Below are positions 12,095-23,179 of a stretch of 64,000 nt of DNA, one piece after another. Under the pieces are notes generated by a model. That model saw nothing but the letters and a program-made list of their open reading frames with translations, ran no database searches and was not told the origin of the DNA. The stretch is from Pestalotiopsis fici W106-1 (taxonomy: Eukaryota > Ascomycota > Sordariomycetes > Amphisphaeriales > Sporocadaceae), in assembly GCF_000516985.1 (NCBI RefSeq), contig NW_006917102.1, forward strand, positions 682,001 to 746,000, given 5' to 3'. Numbering within the stretch: the stretch's first letter is position 1; each line of letters starts with the position of its first letter. The position numbers and the translations under genes are program-made.

Positions 12095-12977
12095 ATGGCT
12101 CCTCCATGGCGTATACTAGCTGGCAAGACAGCCTGTGTCACTGGTGGCACAACGGGAATAGGCCGAGCCATCACCTTGGAGTATTTGCGTCAAGGATGTA
12201 ATGTCGCCGTAAATCATCTGGGCCTTTCCAGAGATGAGTCTTTGAGAAAACGTCTACATGAAGAGGCGGAAGCTCTCCAGCACGAGGGGCCGAAAGACGT
12301 ACCGGCTGGCAGGTTGATCGATATTCCTGGCGACATTACCGATCCCACCACTGGCACACATCTCGTTGCTGAAGCTGTCAAGAAATGGGGTGGGTTGGAC
12401 ATATTTGTGGCCAATGCCGGCATTTTCAAGGCTTGTGAGTTCTTGAAGTAAGTGTAACAAGTGTTTATTCTCGGCGCTTCATCAGGACACCACTAACAAG
12501 TCTTCCGCGAGTAGGATTGAGAAAGACTTTTTTGATCAGTCAATGAATGTCAATGTGAATGCGGCGTTTTACACCTGCCAAGCAGCAGCACGGCAACTGG
12601 TGCAACAAGGGAGAGGCGGCTCCATCATCGGAGTCTCGTCCATTAGTGCACTGGTCGGAGGGGGCTTGCAAGTTCACTATACGCCAACCAAGGCCGCGGT
12701 TCTATCCATGATGCAGTCCATGGCAATTGCGCTGGCCAAGAACAAGATTAGGTGTAATGCTCTGCTGCCAGGCACCATACATACACAGTTGGCCGAGGAC
12801 GATATGCGGAATGACACGAAACGCAAGTATTTAGAGCACCGAATCCCAATGGGCCGCGTAGGGAAACCAGAGGACCTGGCCGGCCCGGCAGTTTTTCTCG
12901 CCAGTGAGGAGTTGAGTGGTTATATGACTGGTTCTCAAGTGCTGGTGGATGGAGGCATGTTTGTTCATCTGCAATGA
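12095..12977 (+). CDS. Short-chain dehydrogenase, L-rhamnose 1-dehydrogenase-like
   Basis: Two exons, 12095-12447 and 12515-12977 (816 nt, 271 residues), with donor GTAAGT and acceptor GCGAGTAG. A classical SDR: the NAD(P)-binding TGGTTGIG at 16-23, an NAG motif, and Ser160, Tyr173 and Lys177 (HYTPTK) as the catalytic set. Several stretches, including GGSIIGVSSISALVGG, HYTPTKA, RCNALLPGTI and VLVDGGMFV.LQ, resemble the fungal L-rhamnose 1-dehydrogenase (RHA1/LRA1) that starts the non-phosphorylated rhamnose pathway. That assignment rests on remembered similarity; glucose/galactose dehydrogenase-like SDRs are the alternative. The other rhamnose-pathway genes are not beside it. Next gene, same strand, is a D-amino-acid PLP enzyme 850 bp downstream. 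Confidence 0.85.
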
Positions 12978-13824
12978 TGATCTTGCAGCGCTCGGAGTAT
13001 AAACCGTTCAGATAGGATGATGCCAAGGCAAACTAAGGTGGGAGATCAGCGGCCCTGCTACCCCGATCGCGGAGGGCGCAATCAAATCTGCGAAATTCGC
13101 TGTGAAGCCGTGAAGTTTTGACTCCTACGAGGTACAAATTATCAATGGCTAGATCAAGTGCCCCGGAGTATTGTAGATGAGCAATTATCATGATAGCCTC
13201 GGACAGTATAGAGAAGAGAGCATCCAAGTCGAGCTACCCCTCCGCGACTTGGGTCCAGCTCTCAGTGTTTGCAGCCCCAAAGCTGTACCAAAATAGGCCA
13301 AGATTCTATAATTTTAACATCCCAGGTACAATTCGACATACATGTTATTTCTATGATTGACCGGTTCATTTTCGACATGTAGCGGCCGTTTTCTTCGTAT
13401 TAATAAATAAATCAACGTTGCAAGCTCGAAGCCCCCACATCTTACCTTCCCCAAGGTCGAGCCGATCTATAGTCGGACCTCGTCCCTGGCTCCTATCTAA
13501 TCTAATGCGGGGTGCTAATTGCCTATTACAAACAGATGTGACAATACACCAATCAAATCCCGCCCATATAGGAACTTTGGTTTCGGCAGCTTGTTATGTG
13601 AAAATGGAAGTCGGCACCTGAAGTATTGAAAAGTGAAGAACAACCAATGACTTCTTTCCCTGGTCACTTGTCCTTACAAGCTTGAGTTGACTAGGCACAC
13701 TACGTTACTAGACTGTCTAGACTTTGACAACCGTTAGACATCTCTTGTCAAAGCAACCTGTCCCAAGACTTGGTAATCATTGACTCGCTCAGGACAGACC
13801 CCTCCCTTTTGCTACGCCTTCAAG
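12978..13824. other. Intergenic between SDR and D-threonine aldolase-like gene
   Basis: 3' flank of the SDR gene and promoter of the downstream gene. The latter part is AT-rich. No further feature is supported. Confidence 0.5.
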
Positions 13825-14931
13825 ATGTATGCCCCTAAAGTTGGTGACAGCGTCCAGAGTCTGGACACGCCCTCCATGGTCGTCGATCTCGACCTCATGG
13901 AGGCCAACATAAAAAAGCTCACAGACAAACTGCTACCGACTGGTGTCTCGATACGACCTCACCTCAAGACCACCAAGAGCGCCATTCTGGCCAAGAAGCT
14001 TGCCGCTGCTGGGTGCAAAGGCGGCTGCGTGGCAAAGTTGAGCGAGGCCGAGGTCATTGCAGAAGCCGGCTTTGATGACTTGCTCATCACCTGCGAGATC
14101 ATTGGTGCCGCCAAAGTCAAGAGACTTGTTGAGCTGTACCGCAAACATCGCCAGATCCGCATTGTGGTGGACAGCGCACTCGGCGCCAGCGCCATCAATG
14201 AAGCGCTTGCAACTTCGGGCATCGAGCAGCCGATCAATGTTTTGATAGATCTAGACGTTGGCCTGCATCGGACAGGCGTGGCAGCGGGTGAGCCTGCCTT
14301 GGCTCTGGCGCGGCATGTCAGGACATTGAAGCACCTCAAAATCATTGGTATTCAGGGTTACGAGGGCCATCTACAGCACTTGCACGACCGCGCCGACCGC
14401 GAACAGCAGTGTTTAGAATCGATGCGTACGCTGACGAGCACGGCCGAGGCGCTGCGGCAGGACGGCTTCGACATGGGCGTGGTCACGACGGGCGGGACAG
14501 GAACGGCCGAGTTCTGCGTCACGGTACCGGGTGTCAACGAGGTCCAGCCCGGATCCTTTATCTTCATGGACACTGACTACCGCAACGCAGTCGGTCCCTT
14601 TTACTCCAACAGCTTGACCATCTTGTCCACGGTGCTCAGCCGCCAAGGCCCACGGGCCGTCACCATTGATACCGGCCTCAAGTCGCTGACCACGGACAGC
14701 GGATTGGCCGAGTGCAAAGACGCGCGCTACGTATATGGCGTCCTGGGCGATGAGCACGGCTCGCTGACTTGGGAGAATGATGGCACCCCGGCGCTCGAGG
14801 TTGGCGACGTTGTGGAGATGATCCCCAGCCATATCGATCCAACCATCAATCTGCATGACTTTTACTATGCGCATCGAAAGGGAGTCATTGAGGAAATCTG
14901 GCCGGTTGACTCGAGAGGAAAAGTGCAGTAG
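13825..14931 (+). CDS. D-threonine aldolase-like PLP enzyme (alanine racemase fold)
   Basis: An intron-free 368-residue protein. The N-terminal part is the PLP-binding TIM barrel of the alanine-racemase-like family: LDTPSMVVDLD, then PHLKT with Lys48 as the predicted PLP lysine, VLIDLDVGLHRTGV, IIGIQGYEGHLQ and VVTTGGTGT. The C-terminal part is the D-serine dehydratase-like domain, with VPGVNEVQPGSFIFMDTDY and PSHIDPT near residue 334. His336-x-Asp338 is the metal pair typical of D-threonine aldolase, where D-serine dehydratases carry His-x-Cys. The predicted reaction is cleavage of D-threonine (and other D-beta-hydroxy amino acids) to glycine plus aldehyde with a divalent metal. ATG at 13825 is chosen because upstream in-frame sequence has no earlier ATG. 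Confidence 0.83.
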   Translation: MYAPKVGDSVQSLDTPSMVVDLDLMEANIKKLTDKLLPTGVSIRPHLKTTKSAILAKKLAAAGCKGGCVAKLSEAEVIAEAGFDDLLITCEIIGAAKVKRLVELYRKHRQIRIVVDSALGASAINEALATSGIEQPINVLIDLDVGLHRTGVAAGEPALALARHVRTLKHLKIIGIQGYEGHLQHLHDRADREQQCLESMRTLTSTAEALRQDGFDMGVVTTGGTGTAEFCVTVPGVNEVQPGSFIFMDTDYRNAVGPFYSNSLTILSTVLSRQGPRAVTIDTGLKSLTTDSGLAECKDARYVYGVLGDEHGSLTWENDGTPALEVGDVVEMIPSHIDPTINLHDFYYAHRKGVIEEIWPVDSRGKVQ

Positions 14932-17900
14932 ATATACGTGTATTATCTTCGCCTAAAGGATGACCGGCGAAAAGGTCCAGGAACTACGCTTCAGTGCTAG
15001 TTAGGTCATATTATCGTTGACGGCCAGTTCAACGATGAACAAGTATGTCACACACCGATAGAAGGTGAAAAGGGGATCACCAATGTAGTGAGAAGGAATT
15101 ATTTCTCAATGCGTAGCTCTTGTTTCGGGAGCATTGATCCTAGTATCAGTCTATCTTGATGCAAATGCGACTGATATACGAAATATATACATATCTCAAA
15201 ATCTGAAGCTCACTGTTGCCCAGCCATGTTCTTTGAACCAAGCCAGACTGCTATGAGGCAAGCTATATTTATGATCTCTACACTCATCTACTCATACGAG
15301 AACGAACCATGAGGGAACATGATTGGAAAATTTATTCTCATGGAGTTACTTGATCCAGTTCTGTATGATTATAGTAACAATTTGATGGCCAGAGAGAAGA
15401 ATAGGCATCCATGAATAAGCTGAAGTCAGCTGACGTCTCAAGCCCTGCTGTCTCGGATCCACAAGATGGCTATACCGTCTATGACTGTAATAACCTTGCT
15501 GGTCGATGCAAGCTGCGTGCGTACCTAGGCAGGCTTGCTGATGATCGACATCAAGGCTGGATCTGCTTAAAAAGCTTGGCAAATCGATTTGCGTGCGCCA
15601 CTATAATATGTGGATTCGAATTGTGTATCCGAGTGGCCACAGCAGTATCTACTGTGTATCAGCCTCGAGTTGCACATGCCTTCCTGGTATGAGCAGTGAC
15701 ATGTCATGATGGAAAACCAAGTGCCAAGATCTTGGTCTGTGGCGTATATAAAATGTCATCAATTCACGTGGGGAATGTCAATTGTTCACATGGATATTGC
15801 ATGGACAAGATATAGTTTCTTGGTTTGCATCGACTATTCAATCATGTTGAGGCAGTGCAAACAGCAATAGTCAGCAACTAGCCGGACCCAAACCTCTTTG
15901 GCTTGTTTAATAATTCGTCAAACAAGTCGGGCAAAGCAATATTATAGAGTTCGGAATCGTGTAAGATTGGCCAACGGGTCTTGGTGTGTCGCACTCATGT
16001 GGAAAGCGACCGTTGCGCCAAGGACTCTTCTTCTTTTTCCTGGTAGAGAGACTGGCTCGGGGCCGCGACGACGCCGTGTAACGCGACTCGCTCGACCACT
16101 GAAACACAATAGTAGTCGGGCGAACGCTGAGCCAGCACATTTGATTTACCGACAGCTCCGCCAAGACACGCGTGCTCATTCCTTTGGACCCTGTGCTATG
16201 TAAGACCAGGGAGCTTTATCGATAGCGACAGCACATTGAATACCCCTGTGCTTTCACTAGTACGTAGCTGCAAGCCGTGGTTGGCAAGCTGCAGAGAGGA
16301 TTGGCGCCCCTCCCTCATCACATTGAAGTTGAACAAAAACACCTGGGCATTGGGAGGCCTCCCAAAATAATCTGAAACTTTTGGTTGCATCTTTGCTTAG
16401 CCACACTTGGCAGACGTTGAAGCATTCTATCAGAAATGAACAGCATTTCGAACCATTGATTGTTGTTATAATATCACCATTGAGGTATCAATTGTGGAAT
16501 GTCTAGAGAGTTATGATTTGGAATGACATCTAGGGTAGACATTTGGTAGCTGGTCAAAGGTGGAAACGGACGCTGAGCTGGTTTGGGGGCTGTACCCAAA
16601 GCGTGAAGAAGAAGGTTCTGCTGTCATAGACTGGCCGAAACCAGTGGGGTTCCAAACTGCAGGTGGTTGTCCCAGGGATCTCAAACACCCTATCACCGAG
16701 CTGTCGCTTGCTAGCGGACCCAGTTCCCTTGCTGGCTCCTTAACGCCGGAGCGAGCTTTTGGTGGAGATCCGGAGCTAAAACGAGCTGCAGGGGAGCCTC
16801 TTGGGGCGAGCCACTGGGGAGACTAATTTGAGAACGTCACAGCGAATAGCGAGGTGCTAGAGCTAGCTGACGTCGTTGTCGGTCCGCTGTTCTTGATCTC
16901 ATCGTGTTTGGGGACGAGACGAAGGTTTGGGATACAGTAGTAATTACCTGAACTCACCCGAGTCGAGTCGTGTGGGTAGAAGCTTTTCTCTCTCTCTTCC
17001 ATCTTCTCTAGATCTATTGCACATGACGTTGAGGAGTTAGTGATTAAACAACAGAAGCCCTCTGCCAAGCAGACCGAACGATATTGGCACTGCGACCAAA
17101 AGAGAACACTGCCCATCATCATTCAACCACGGCCGCCTCGGATTTCACAGCCAGCAGGGAAGACGAAAACTCTATTGCTTCCACACACACTACGTACCGC
17201 CGCCCAATTGATGTGTCGTCTCGTCACATCATCCAATTGACATTTCCCAATCGACGTAGGTATTTTCCCCACACACATTCTACTATTAGGTATTGGGCTG
17301 CTTTGGCTGCTCCATTTCCCGGAAACGTGAGTGTGTGTGTGTACAGAGTCCTGTACCTACGTACTGCCATGATTGTGGTAGGGGTTCTCGGTAGATCCCA
17401 ACGTTCTGTCTAATCTACCTTATCCTTACCTACCTGCGCCTATCTTTTCTTCCATTGCCTGCCCATTTCTCATCGCCTGCTCAACTTGCAGCTAAACTCG
17501 TCCGCAGCGTGTCTTGGAAAAGTCTTGGTATTTCCCCGTCCCAGAGTGCTTCAGCCACTCATCTGTCCGCATCGTCCGGAAGTAATTCATCTCTCTGCGT
17601 CGCGATCATTTAGAGTCAGTCTGTCGTGACCATGGTGTGTGAGTACCTAAATGCCCTTCCTTCTCCTCCTTCCTTTCAAACACCCCAATCCGTCCAATTC
17701 CTCTTCTCCAAGAAACACATACCCCATCGGCCATCTTTGTCTTTGTTCCTCATCCCAAACCACACGCCGGAAAACACCCAGCCACTTCCTATCTACGACA
17801 GTGTGTACTGTATCGACCGCATTGGGTATCCTGGGTGAGGTGCAGTGTACCTTTTATTACTCAGCCTGACGCACCTACACCCAATCCCCATCCAATCATT

Positions 17901-18085
17901 GCTTCTTTGCTGTACATACGGCTTTTTATCTACCCCGAGATCTCGACCAGCCAAAGGACCCAACCTGTTCTTCTCGCATAATCTTCCATACGTCTCCCCA
18001 TGGACGGTCGCCCATAAACGAGAACTTGCTGGGACCGACGACGACCTAGAAAACACCAAGAATCTGGCATTGCCAATGCGCACGG
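14932..18085. other. Long intergenic region and leader of the Ca2+/H+ exchanger gene
   Basis: No protein gene is supported over 3.15 kb. A clean TATATAAAA lies at 15745 on the plus strand with no obvious gene behind it. From about 16950 the sequence becomes CT- and CA-rich (GTGTGTGTGTGTAC near 17330), as expected for a long fungal 5' leader. Upstream ATGs exist, for example at 17631 (ATGGTGTGTGAG), immediately followed by a donor-like GTGAGTACC, so a 5' UTR intron or upstream ORF is possible. Confidence 0.5.
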
Positions 18086-19841
18086 ATGGTAGCTGACCAA
18101 CACGCGATGACTCGCGACGAAGTAGGACCGAGTTTCCACGAACAGGTGCGCCGCACATTTAGTGTTGGAGGCAGCAAGCACAACCAAAATGGAGGAACTT
18201 CCGAGACCAGCCCTCTCCTAGGCAACGGAGCCACCAATGGTACCCAGGGTCACGGACACAGCGAGACCTGGCAGTTCTTCTTTGACACCCACCACACGCC
18301 GGGTCAGGAGAGCTCCAATGTCGCCGTCAAGGTTCTGGCCAATACCTGGCACATTACCAAGGCTACGTTGCTGAGCAGTAAGTGCACAGCCCGGGTTTCC
18401 AATGGCTTGACTTTGATTCACTCTAATTCTCCTGGTAGACTATGTGAACGTTCTCCTGGTGTTTGTCCCTATTGGTATTGTTGCAGGAGTGGCCGAATGG
18501 GACCCGGTTACCGTCTTTATTATCAACTTCTTGGCAATCATCCCGTTGGCTTCTGTACTGTCTTTTGCAACTGAGGAAATCTCGGCCAAGCTGGGCGAGG
18601 CTCTGGGAGGTCTGCTCAATGCGACTTTCGGAAATGCGGTCGAGTTGATTGTAAGTGAAACTTTCTGTGCCGCCGGTTCGAGATCCGGCTCGATGCTTAC
18701 CGTGTGCATGTATAGGTTAGCATCATTGCACTTCGCGATGGCCAGTACGAAGTTGTCAAATCCTCCATGATTGGTTCCATCTTGTCCAACTGTTTGTTGG
18801 TCATGGGCATGTGCTTTGTTTTTGGTGGCATTGCCAATATGCGAGACAGCGAAGGAAACGGCCAAGAGCAGACATTTGCGTCCATTACTGCTCAAACGAC
18901 CTGCTCATTGTTGACACTCGCTGCGGCGTCTATGATTATCCCTGGCGCGGTAAGGAACCTGTGAGACGTCTACAGATACTGAGCGAATACTGATCAACCG
19001 TTAGTTGTCCATTGTCCTCAAACAGACCTTGCCAGACGAGGAGCTCCGAAACTCGACGATCCTCGGCCTGTCTCGCGGAACTGCCGTGCTCCTACTGCTT
19101 CTATACATCCTGTACCTCTGGTTCCAGCTGCGCACCCATCACAACCTTTTCGGCGCCGAAGCCGCCACGGCCGATGCCGACCAACTCCCCGGACCAGTTG
19201 CTGAACCCGCCCACGAAGAGGAGAACGAAGAAGCACACATGAACCCGTGGGCCGCTGGAGGAGTCTTGATTGTCACCACAATCCTGGTTTCCGTTTGCGC
19301 CGATTACCTCGTCGACAGTATCGATGCGCTTGTCGATCGCGCAGGATTGAGCAGAAACTTTATTGGTCTGATTCTGATCCCAATTGTCGGAAACGCCGCC
19401 GAGCACGTTACGGCTGTTGTTGTTGCTATCAAAAATAAGATGGATTTGGTACGTGATGATCCCGTAAACAATTGGAAATAGACGGAATGACTAATTCGTG
19501 AATAGGCCATGGGTGTTGCCATTGGTTCCAGCATCCAGATTTCGCTTTTCGTCACTCCATTCCTGGTCATTCTGGGCTGGATGATGGACCGACCGATGAA
19601 TCTGCACTTCGAGACTTTCGAGACGGTAGCATTTGCCCTGTCGGTGCTCGTTGTTACTTACACAGTCCAAGACGGCAAGTCAAACTACCTCGAAGGTGCC
19701 ATGGTAAGCATTATACCCGGAAAACCTCACGATAGGATGATACTGATTATTGCGCAGTTGATGGCTCTTTACATTATTATTGCTGTGGCTTTCTTCGTGA
19801 CACCAAGCGGAGCTCTCGACGAGAACTCCCTGGGCTTTTAA
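18086..19841 (+). CDS. vcx1: Vacuolar Ca2+/H+ exchanger (CAX, Vcx1 type)
   Basis: Six exons: 18086-18377, 18439-18650, 18716-18949, 19005-19448, 19506-19703 and 19758-19841 (1464 nt, 487 residues). All introns are 54-65 nt with GT..AG ends. The two CAX signature repeats are present: GNAVELI at 162-168 and GNAAEHV at 375-381, each in a transmembrane helix and carrying the essential Glu. Between the two halves lies an acidic loop ([11 protein letters not shown]), the feature that separates the halves in CAX proteins. The N-terminus (about 95 residues) is hydrophilic and cytosolic. The role, from family knowledge, is to move Ca2+ into the vacuole in exchange for protons. The start could also be the ATG at 18107; a further upstream exon cannot be excluded. 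Confidence 0.9.
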
Positions 19842-20496
19842 ATAAAGTCAATAGAAAGAGGAAATCCCTGGGGGGTAGAATACCCGTATCTCCTGCCTCT
19901 GAATCGAGGGCACTTTCACAAATCGAAGATTCGTCTTCATTATGCACACACCGTTGTAGGAGTGGCTCTGAGAAAGAGAAGCACAAACTCCTATCACTTC
20001 CCTGAGGGGAACACTACAGGACCAAGTCCGCATTGTTTCATTATATGTAAGAATAGGGTAAAAATGGGTCTGGCAAAACAGGAGATGAAGCCAGCAATAC
20101 AAGCAAGGGCTTGAAATTTCAGAAAATGGCTGTCTTTCCTAAGATAAAATCAATAAAAATGCCTAAGCCATAAAACTTGATATTTGAATTATTGAATACT
20201 GTTGTACTATATGGTTCCTCGTGATAATTGAATGATAAAACTCGAAATACGTGCTCACGGAATACCTCCGAAATAGGCGAGGTCTGAGGCCCACCTTAAT
20301 TCTATCTACCGGGTATATTCAACTACTTCATTATTTTGCGGGGTAGCTTCTGCTGGGCTTCTGCTGGTGGGTTCAAACGTCATTGCTCGTAGCAGATTGT
20401 TTCGTTCGGTTTATTTCATTGAGCTGGGCAAAGATTCATTCGGAACGAGTTTTATTTTTCCCAGTGGTATAGCAGCAATCACTTTCTAGATTCTTT
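19842..20496. other. Intergenic between vcx1 and glyoxalase I
   Basis: 3' flank of vcx1 and promoter of the glyoxalase gene. AT-rich around 20130-20240. Nothing else is seen. Confidence 0.5.
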
Positions 20497-22004
20497 ATGT
20501 CAGCTTTAAGAGCTCTGCAGCGAATACAACTTCAAGCAAAGTTGTTATCTAGAACCCCCAAAAGCTTGAGTAGGTTGAGCTTTCAATTGCTCTCCAGTGA
20601 AGCAGGTGGACTGACTGAACATAAAGACGCACCACGAGGACTTGCAACCATGGCGACAACTACAGATACCAAGAACTACAAGTTCAACCACTCAATGTAC
20701 GAGATGCTCCAATTGTACTAGTTGGCGGATTGCATTGGCTTATAGTCTTTTAGGCTGCGGGTGAAGGATCCCAAAGCTTCCGGTATGTCCTTGGTCCTTG
20801 CAGCTGCGGTACTCCGTAGGGTCCAGCGTCCCTCAAGGTCCTCGCGCGAGTAGAGAAGGTGCCATTATAAGATTTGATTAGCTAATCAAGACTGTCTTGC
20901 TGTGATGTAGTCAAGTTCTACGAGTTCCTGGGCATGTCCGTGGTCAAGCAGCTGCAGTTCCCCGAAGCCAAGTTCGACCTCTACTTTCTGGGCTACGACT
21001 CGCCGAGCGCAGCGTCGCACGGCAACTCGGTGTTTGACCGCGAGGGATTGATTGAGCTGACGCACAACTATGGCACCGAAGACGACGAGACCTACACCAT
21101 CAACAATGGCAACAAGGAGCCGCACCGCGGCTTTGGCCACGTGTGCATTAGCGTCGACAATATCCAGGCCGCGTGCAACCGCCTCGAGCAGGCTGGCTAC
21201 AAGTTCCAAAAGAAGCTGACCGACGGGCGCATGAAGCACATTGCTTTTGCTCTCGATCCCGATGGCTACTGGGTCGAGATTATCAGCCTCAAGGCGGGCA
21301 CCAAGGGCGCCGACGACCCCAATGAGCCCAAGGACCCTAGCCAGACAGATGTGTCCAAGTATCGCATGGTAAGGAATCCTCGCTTGTACTTGGAATCTCA
21401 CCGGGAAGAGAAGCGACCAAGGTATCGACACTTGATGACTGAGCTGGTACTGACCCCTTTATTGCACAGAACCACACCATGATCCGCGTCAAGGACGCAG
21501 AAAAGAGTCTCAAGTTTTACCAGGAGACGCTGGGCATGTCGCTCTTCCGGACGGTGGAGCAAGAGGCAGCCGGCTTCAACCTCTACTTTTTGGGCTACCC
21601 CGGCGACAAGGGCATACCCGCCGACGGCTTCACGGCCGAGCGGGAAGGCCTCTTGGAGTTGACCTGGAACTATGGCACGGAAAAGGACGAGAGCTTCAAG
21701 TACCACAATGGCAATGACCAGCCGCAGGGATTCGGTCACATTTGTAAGTTGCTGTTGTTGTTCTTTGTATCTTTGAGGATTATTTAGTCCATTTCCCTTT
21801 TGAATCACTAACCAATCTTGTTGTATAGGTGTCACGGTGGACAACATTGACGCGGCGTGCCAACGATTCGAGTCACTCAACGCCGACTGGAAGAAGAGAC
21901 TGACTGACGGCCGCATGAAGAATGTTGCATTTCTGTTGGATCCTGATGGCTACTGGGTCGAGGTTGTCCAGAATGAGCGATTTGCCGGCAAGGACAACTT
22001 CTAA
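20497..22004 (+). CDS. glo1: Glyoxalase I (lactoylglutathione lyase), two-domain
   Basis: Five exons: 20497-20696, 20754-20782, 20911-21368, 21470-21743 and 21829-22004 (1137 nt, 378 residues). The enzyme converts the methylglyoxal-glutathione hemithioacetal to S-lactoylglutathione. Two glyoxalase domains lie in tandem (about 65-225 and 228-378), each with the same landmark order: NHSM/NHTM, FYLxxLGMS-like, ELTHNYGTE/ELTWNYGTE, GFGHVCISVDNI/GFGHICVTVDNI and DPDGYWVE. This is the monomeric yeast-type enzyme. The second exon is only 29 nt (LRVKDPKAS). The first 51 residues are rich in Arg, Leu and Ser without acidic residues at the beginning, ending RGLATM; this looks like a mitochondrial presequence, and the ATG of Met52 would give the cytosolic form. 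Confidence 0.93.
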
Positions 22005-22480
22005 GTCACAAATAACAAGAATAGGCGCCACGTGAATCGTCAGCCCACTGAGCCGGGATAGCTTCCACGGCTTCTGGCAAACTGTAATAAATTGAGCAAG
22101 CGCATTTGCTCTTCTGACATTTCTTAAAGCATAATATTTCACAGCATCTTCCAATTTTGTACTTGATCTGTAAACGAACATACGTATTCTGGAGATTTTG
22201 CTTGAGGCCTCTCCTTGGACTCTGACGCGTGCTTGTGGCTCGCAATTTGTTTCTTGAGACATCCCACCATCAAAGACCCAATGAGCATAACGAGACCTAG
22301 ACCCTGAGCTTGCGGAGAGAGGGAGGCTTGGCTTGCATTAGTGGATCGTGGGGGAAAAGTGAAATAGTAGTAGTAGAAAAATGACTGATCTTCTTTTCCC
22401 ACTCTCTCCCTGCCTCCCTCCCAAGAGCAGGCCAGTAAGCCCCTCCATGCGGGGTCATTTGTATACAAGACAAAGGTTCA
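22005..22480. other. 3' flank of glyoxalase I up to the scaffold gap
   Basis: Non-coding as far as can be seen. GTAGTAGTAG occurs near 22367. The stretch ends at a run of N. Confidence 0.5.
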
Positions 22481-22580
22481 NNNNNNNNNNNNNNNNNNNN
22501 NNNNNNNNNNNNNNNNNNNNNNNNNNNNNNNNNNNNNNNNNNNNNNNNNNNNNNNNNNNNNNNNNNNNNNNNNNNNNNNN
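22481..22580. other. Assembly gap (100 N)
   Basis: Exactly 100 N, a conventional placeholder for a scaffold join of unknown size. Genes could be missing between the glyoxalase and 3-phosphoglycerate dehydrogenase genes. Confidence 0.98.
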
Positions 22581-23179
22581 CATGACGAAATCATCATATT
22601 CGTGCCTGACGCTGCTTCTCAGAAAGTATGTGTAACTCTACATCCCGCGCCTGCAGTCGTATGCAGAGATACCTTCTCCAAGGGCGTATTATAGGTCCAA
22701 TCATGAGGGATCTTACAGGCCCTGGTTTAGGACGGCAGCATAAGCCGTCGAACCGCATGATCATACGTCCGATATTAGGCAAGTTAGGGGAGACAAGAGA
22801 TAGAAAAAGAAAAGTGAAAGGAGTACAATCTTGAGGGGACCTGAACAGAGCTTACATGCGAGTCTAAGCCAACCAGCCAGTCCCATGGGGTTACTCCAAG
22901 TAGAGGTAAAAGGCGTGACATGCTTTGCTACCAACGTCATTGTGCCTGCAATGTAAATATTCCCCCCCCTTCTTTCTCCTCACGAAGCTTGCTATAAACT
23001 AGCCTTTCTGACTCTTTATTTACTTTTCCTTAGATCCTCACATCCTTAGCTCGGTATAATCTATTGCTTGGTGCTAGACCTTCCCATTGTTGCACCGCAA
23101 TCAAGGTAGGCCAAGCCAGACTTGTTCAAGTGGCAGGCTCGTACAAGACTATATATACCACGATACGCTCTCTTCCAAG
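22581..23179. promoter_or_regulatory. Upstream region of 3-phosphoglycerate dehydrogenase gene
   Basis: Contains a C-run followed by a CT-rich tract at about 22961-22982 and a TATAAAC at 22993 on the plus strand, about 190 bases before the ATG. This layout (pyrimidine tract and TATA-like box ahead of a leader) is typical of strongly expressed filamentous-fungal genes. No gene is seen here. Confidence 0.4.

Noticed and set aside
18670..18690. B-box-like GGTTCGAGATCC in a hairpin GCCGG..CCGGC
   Set aside because: It lies inside a 65-nt intron of vcx1 with no room for a tRNA and no A-box.
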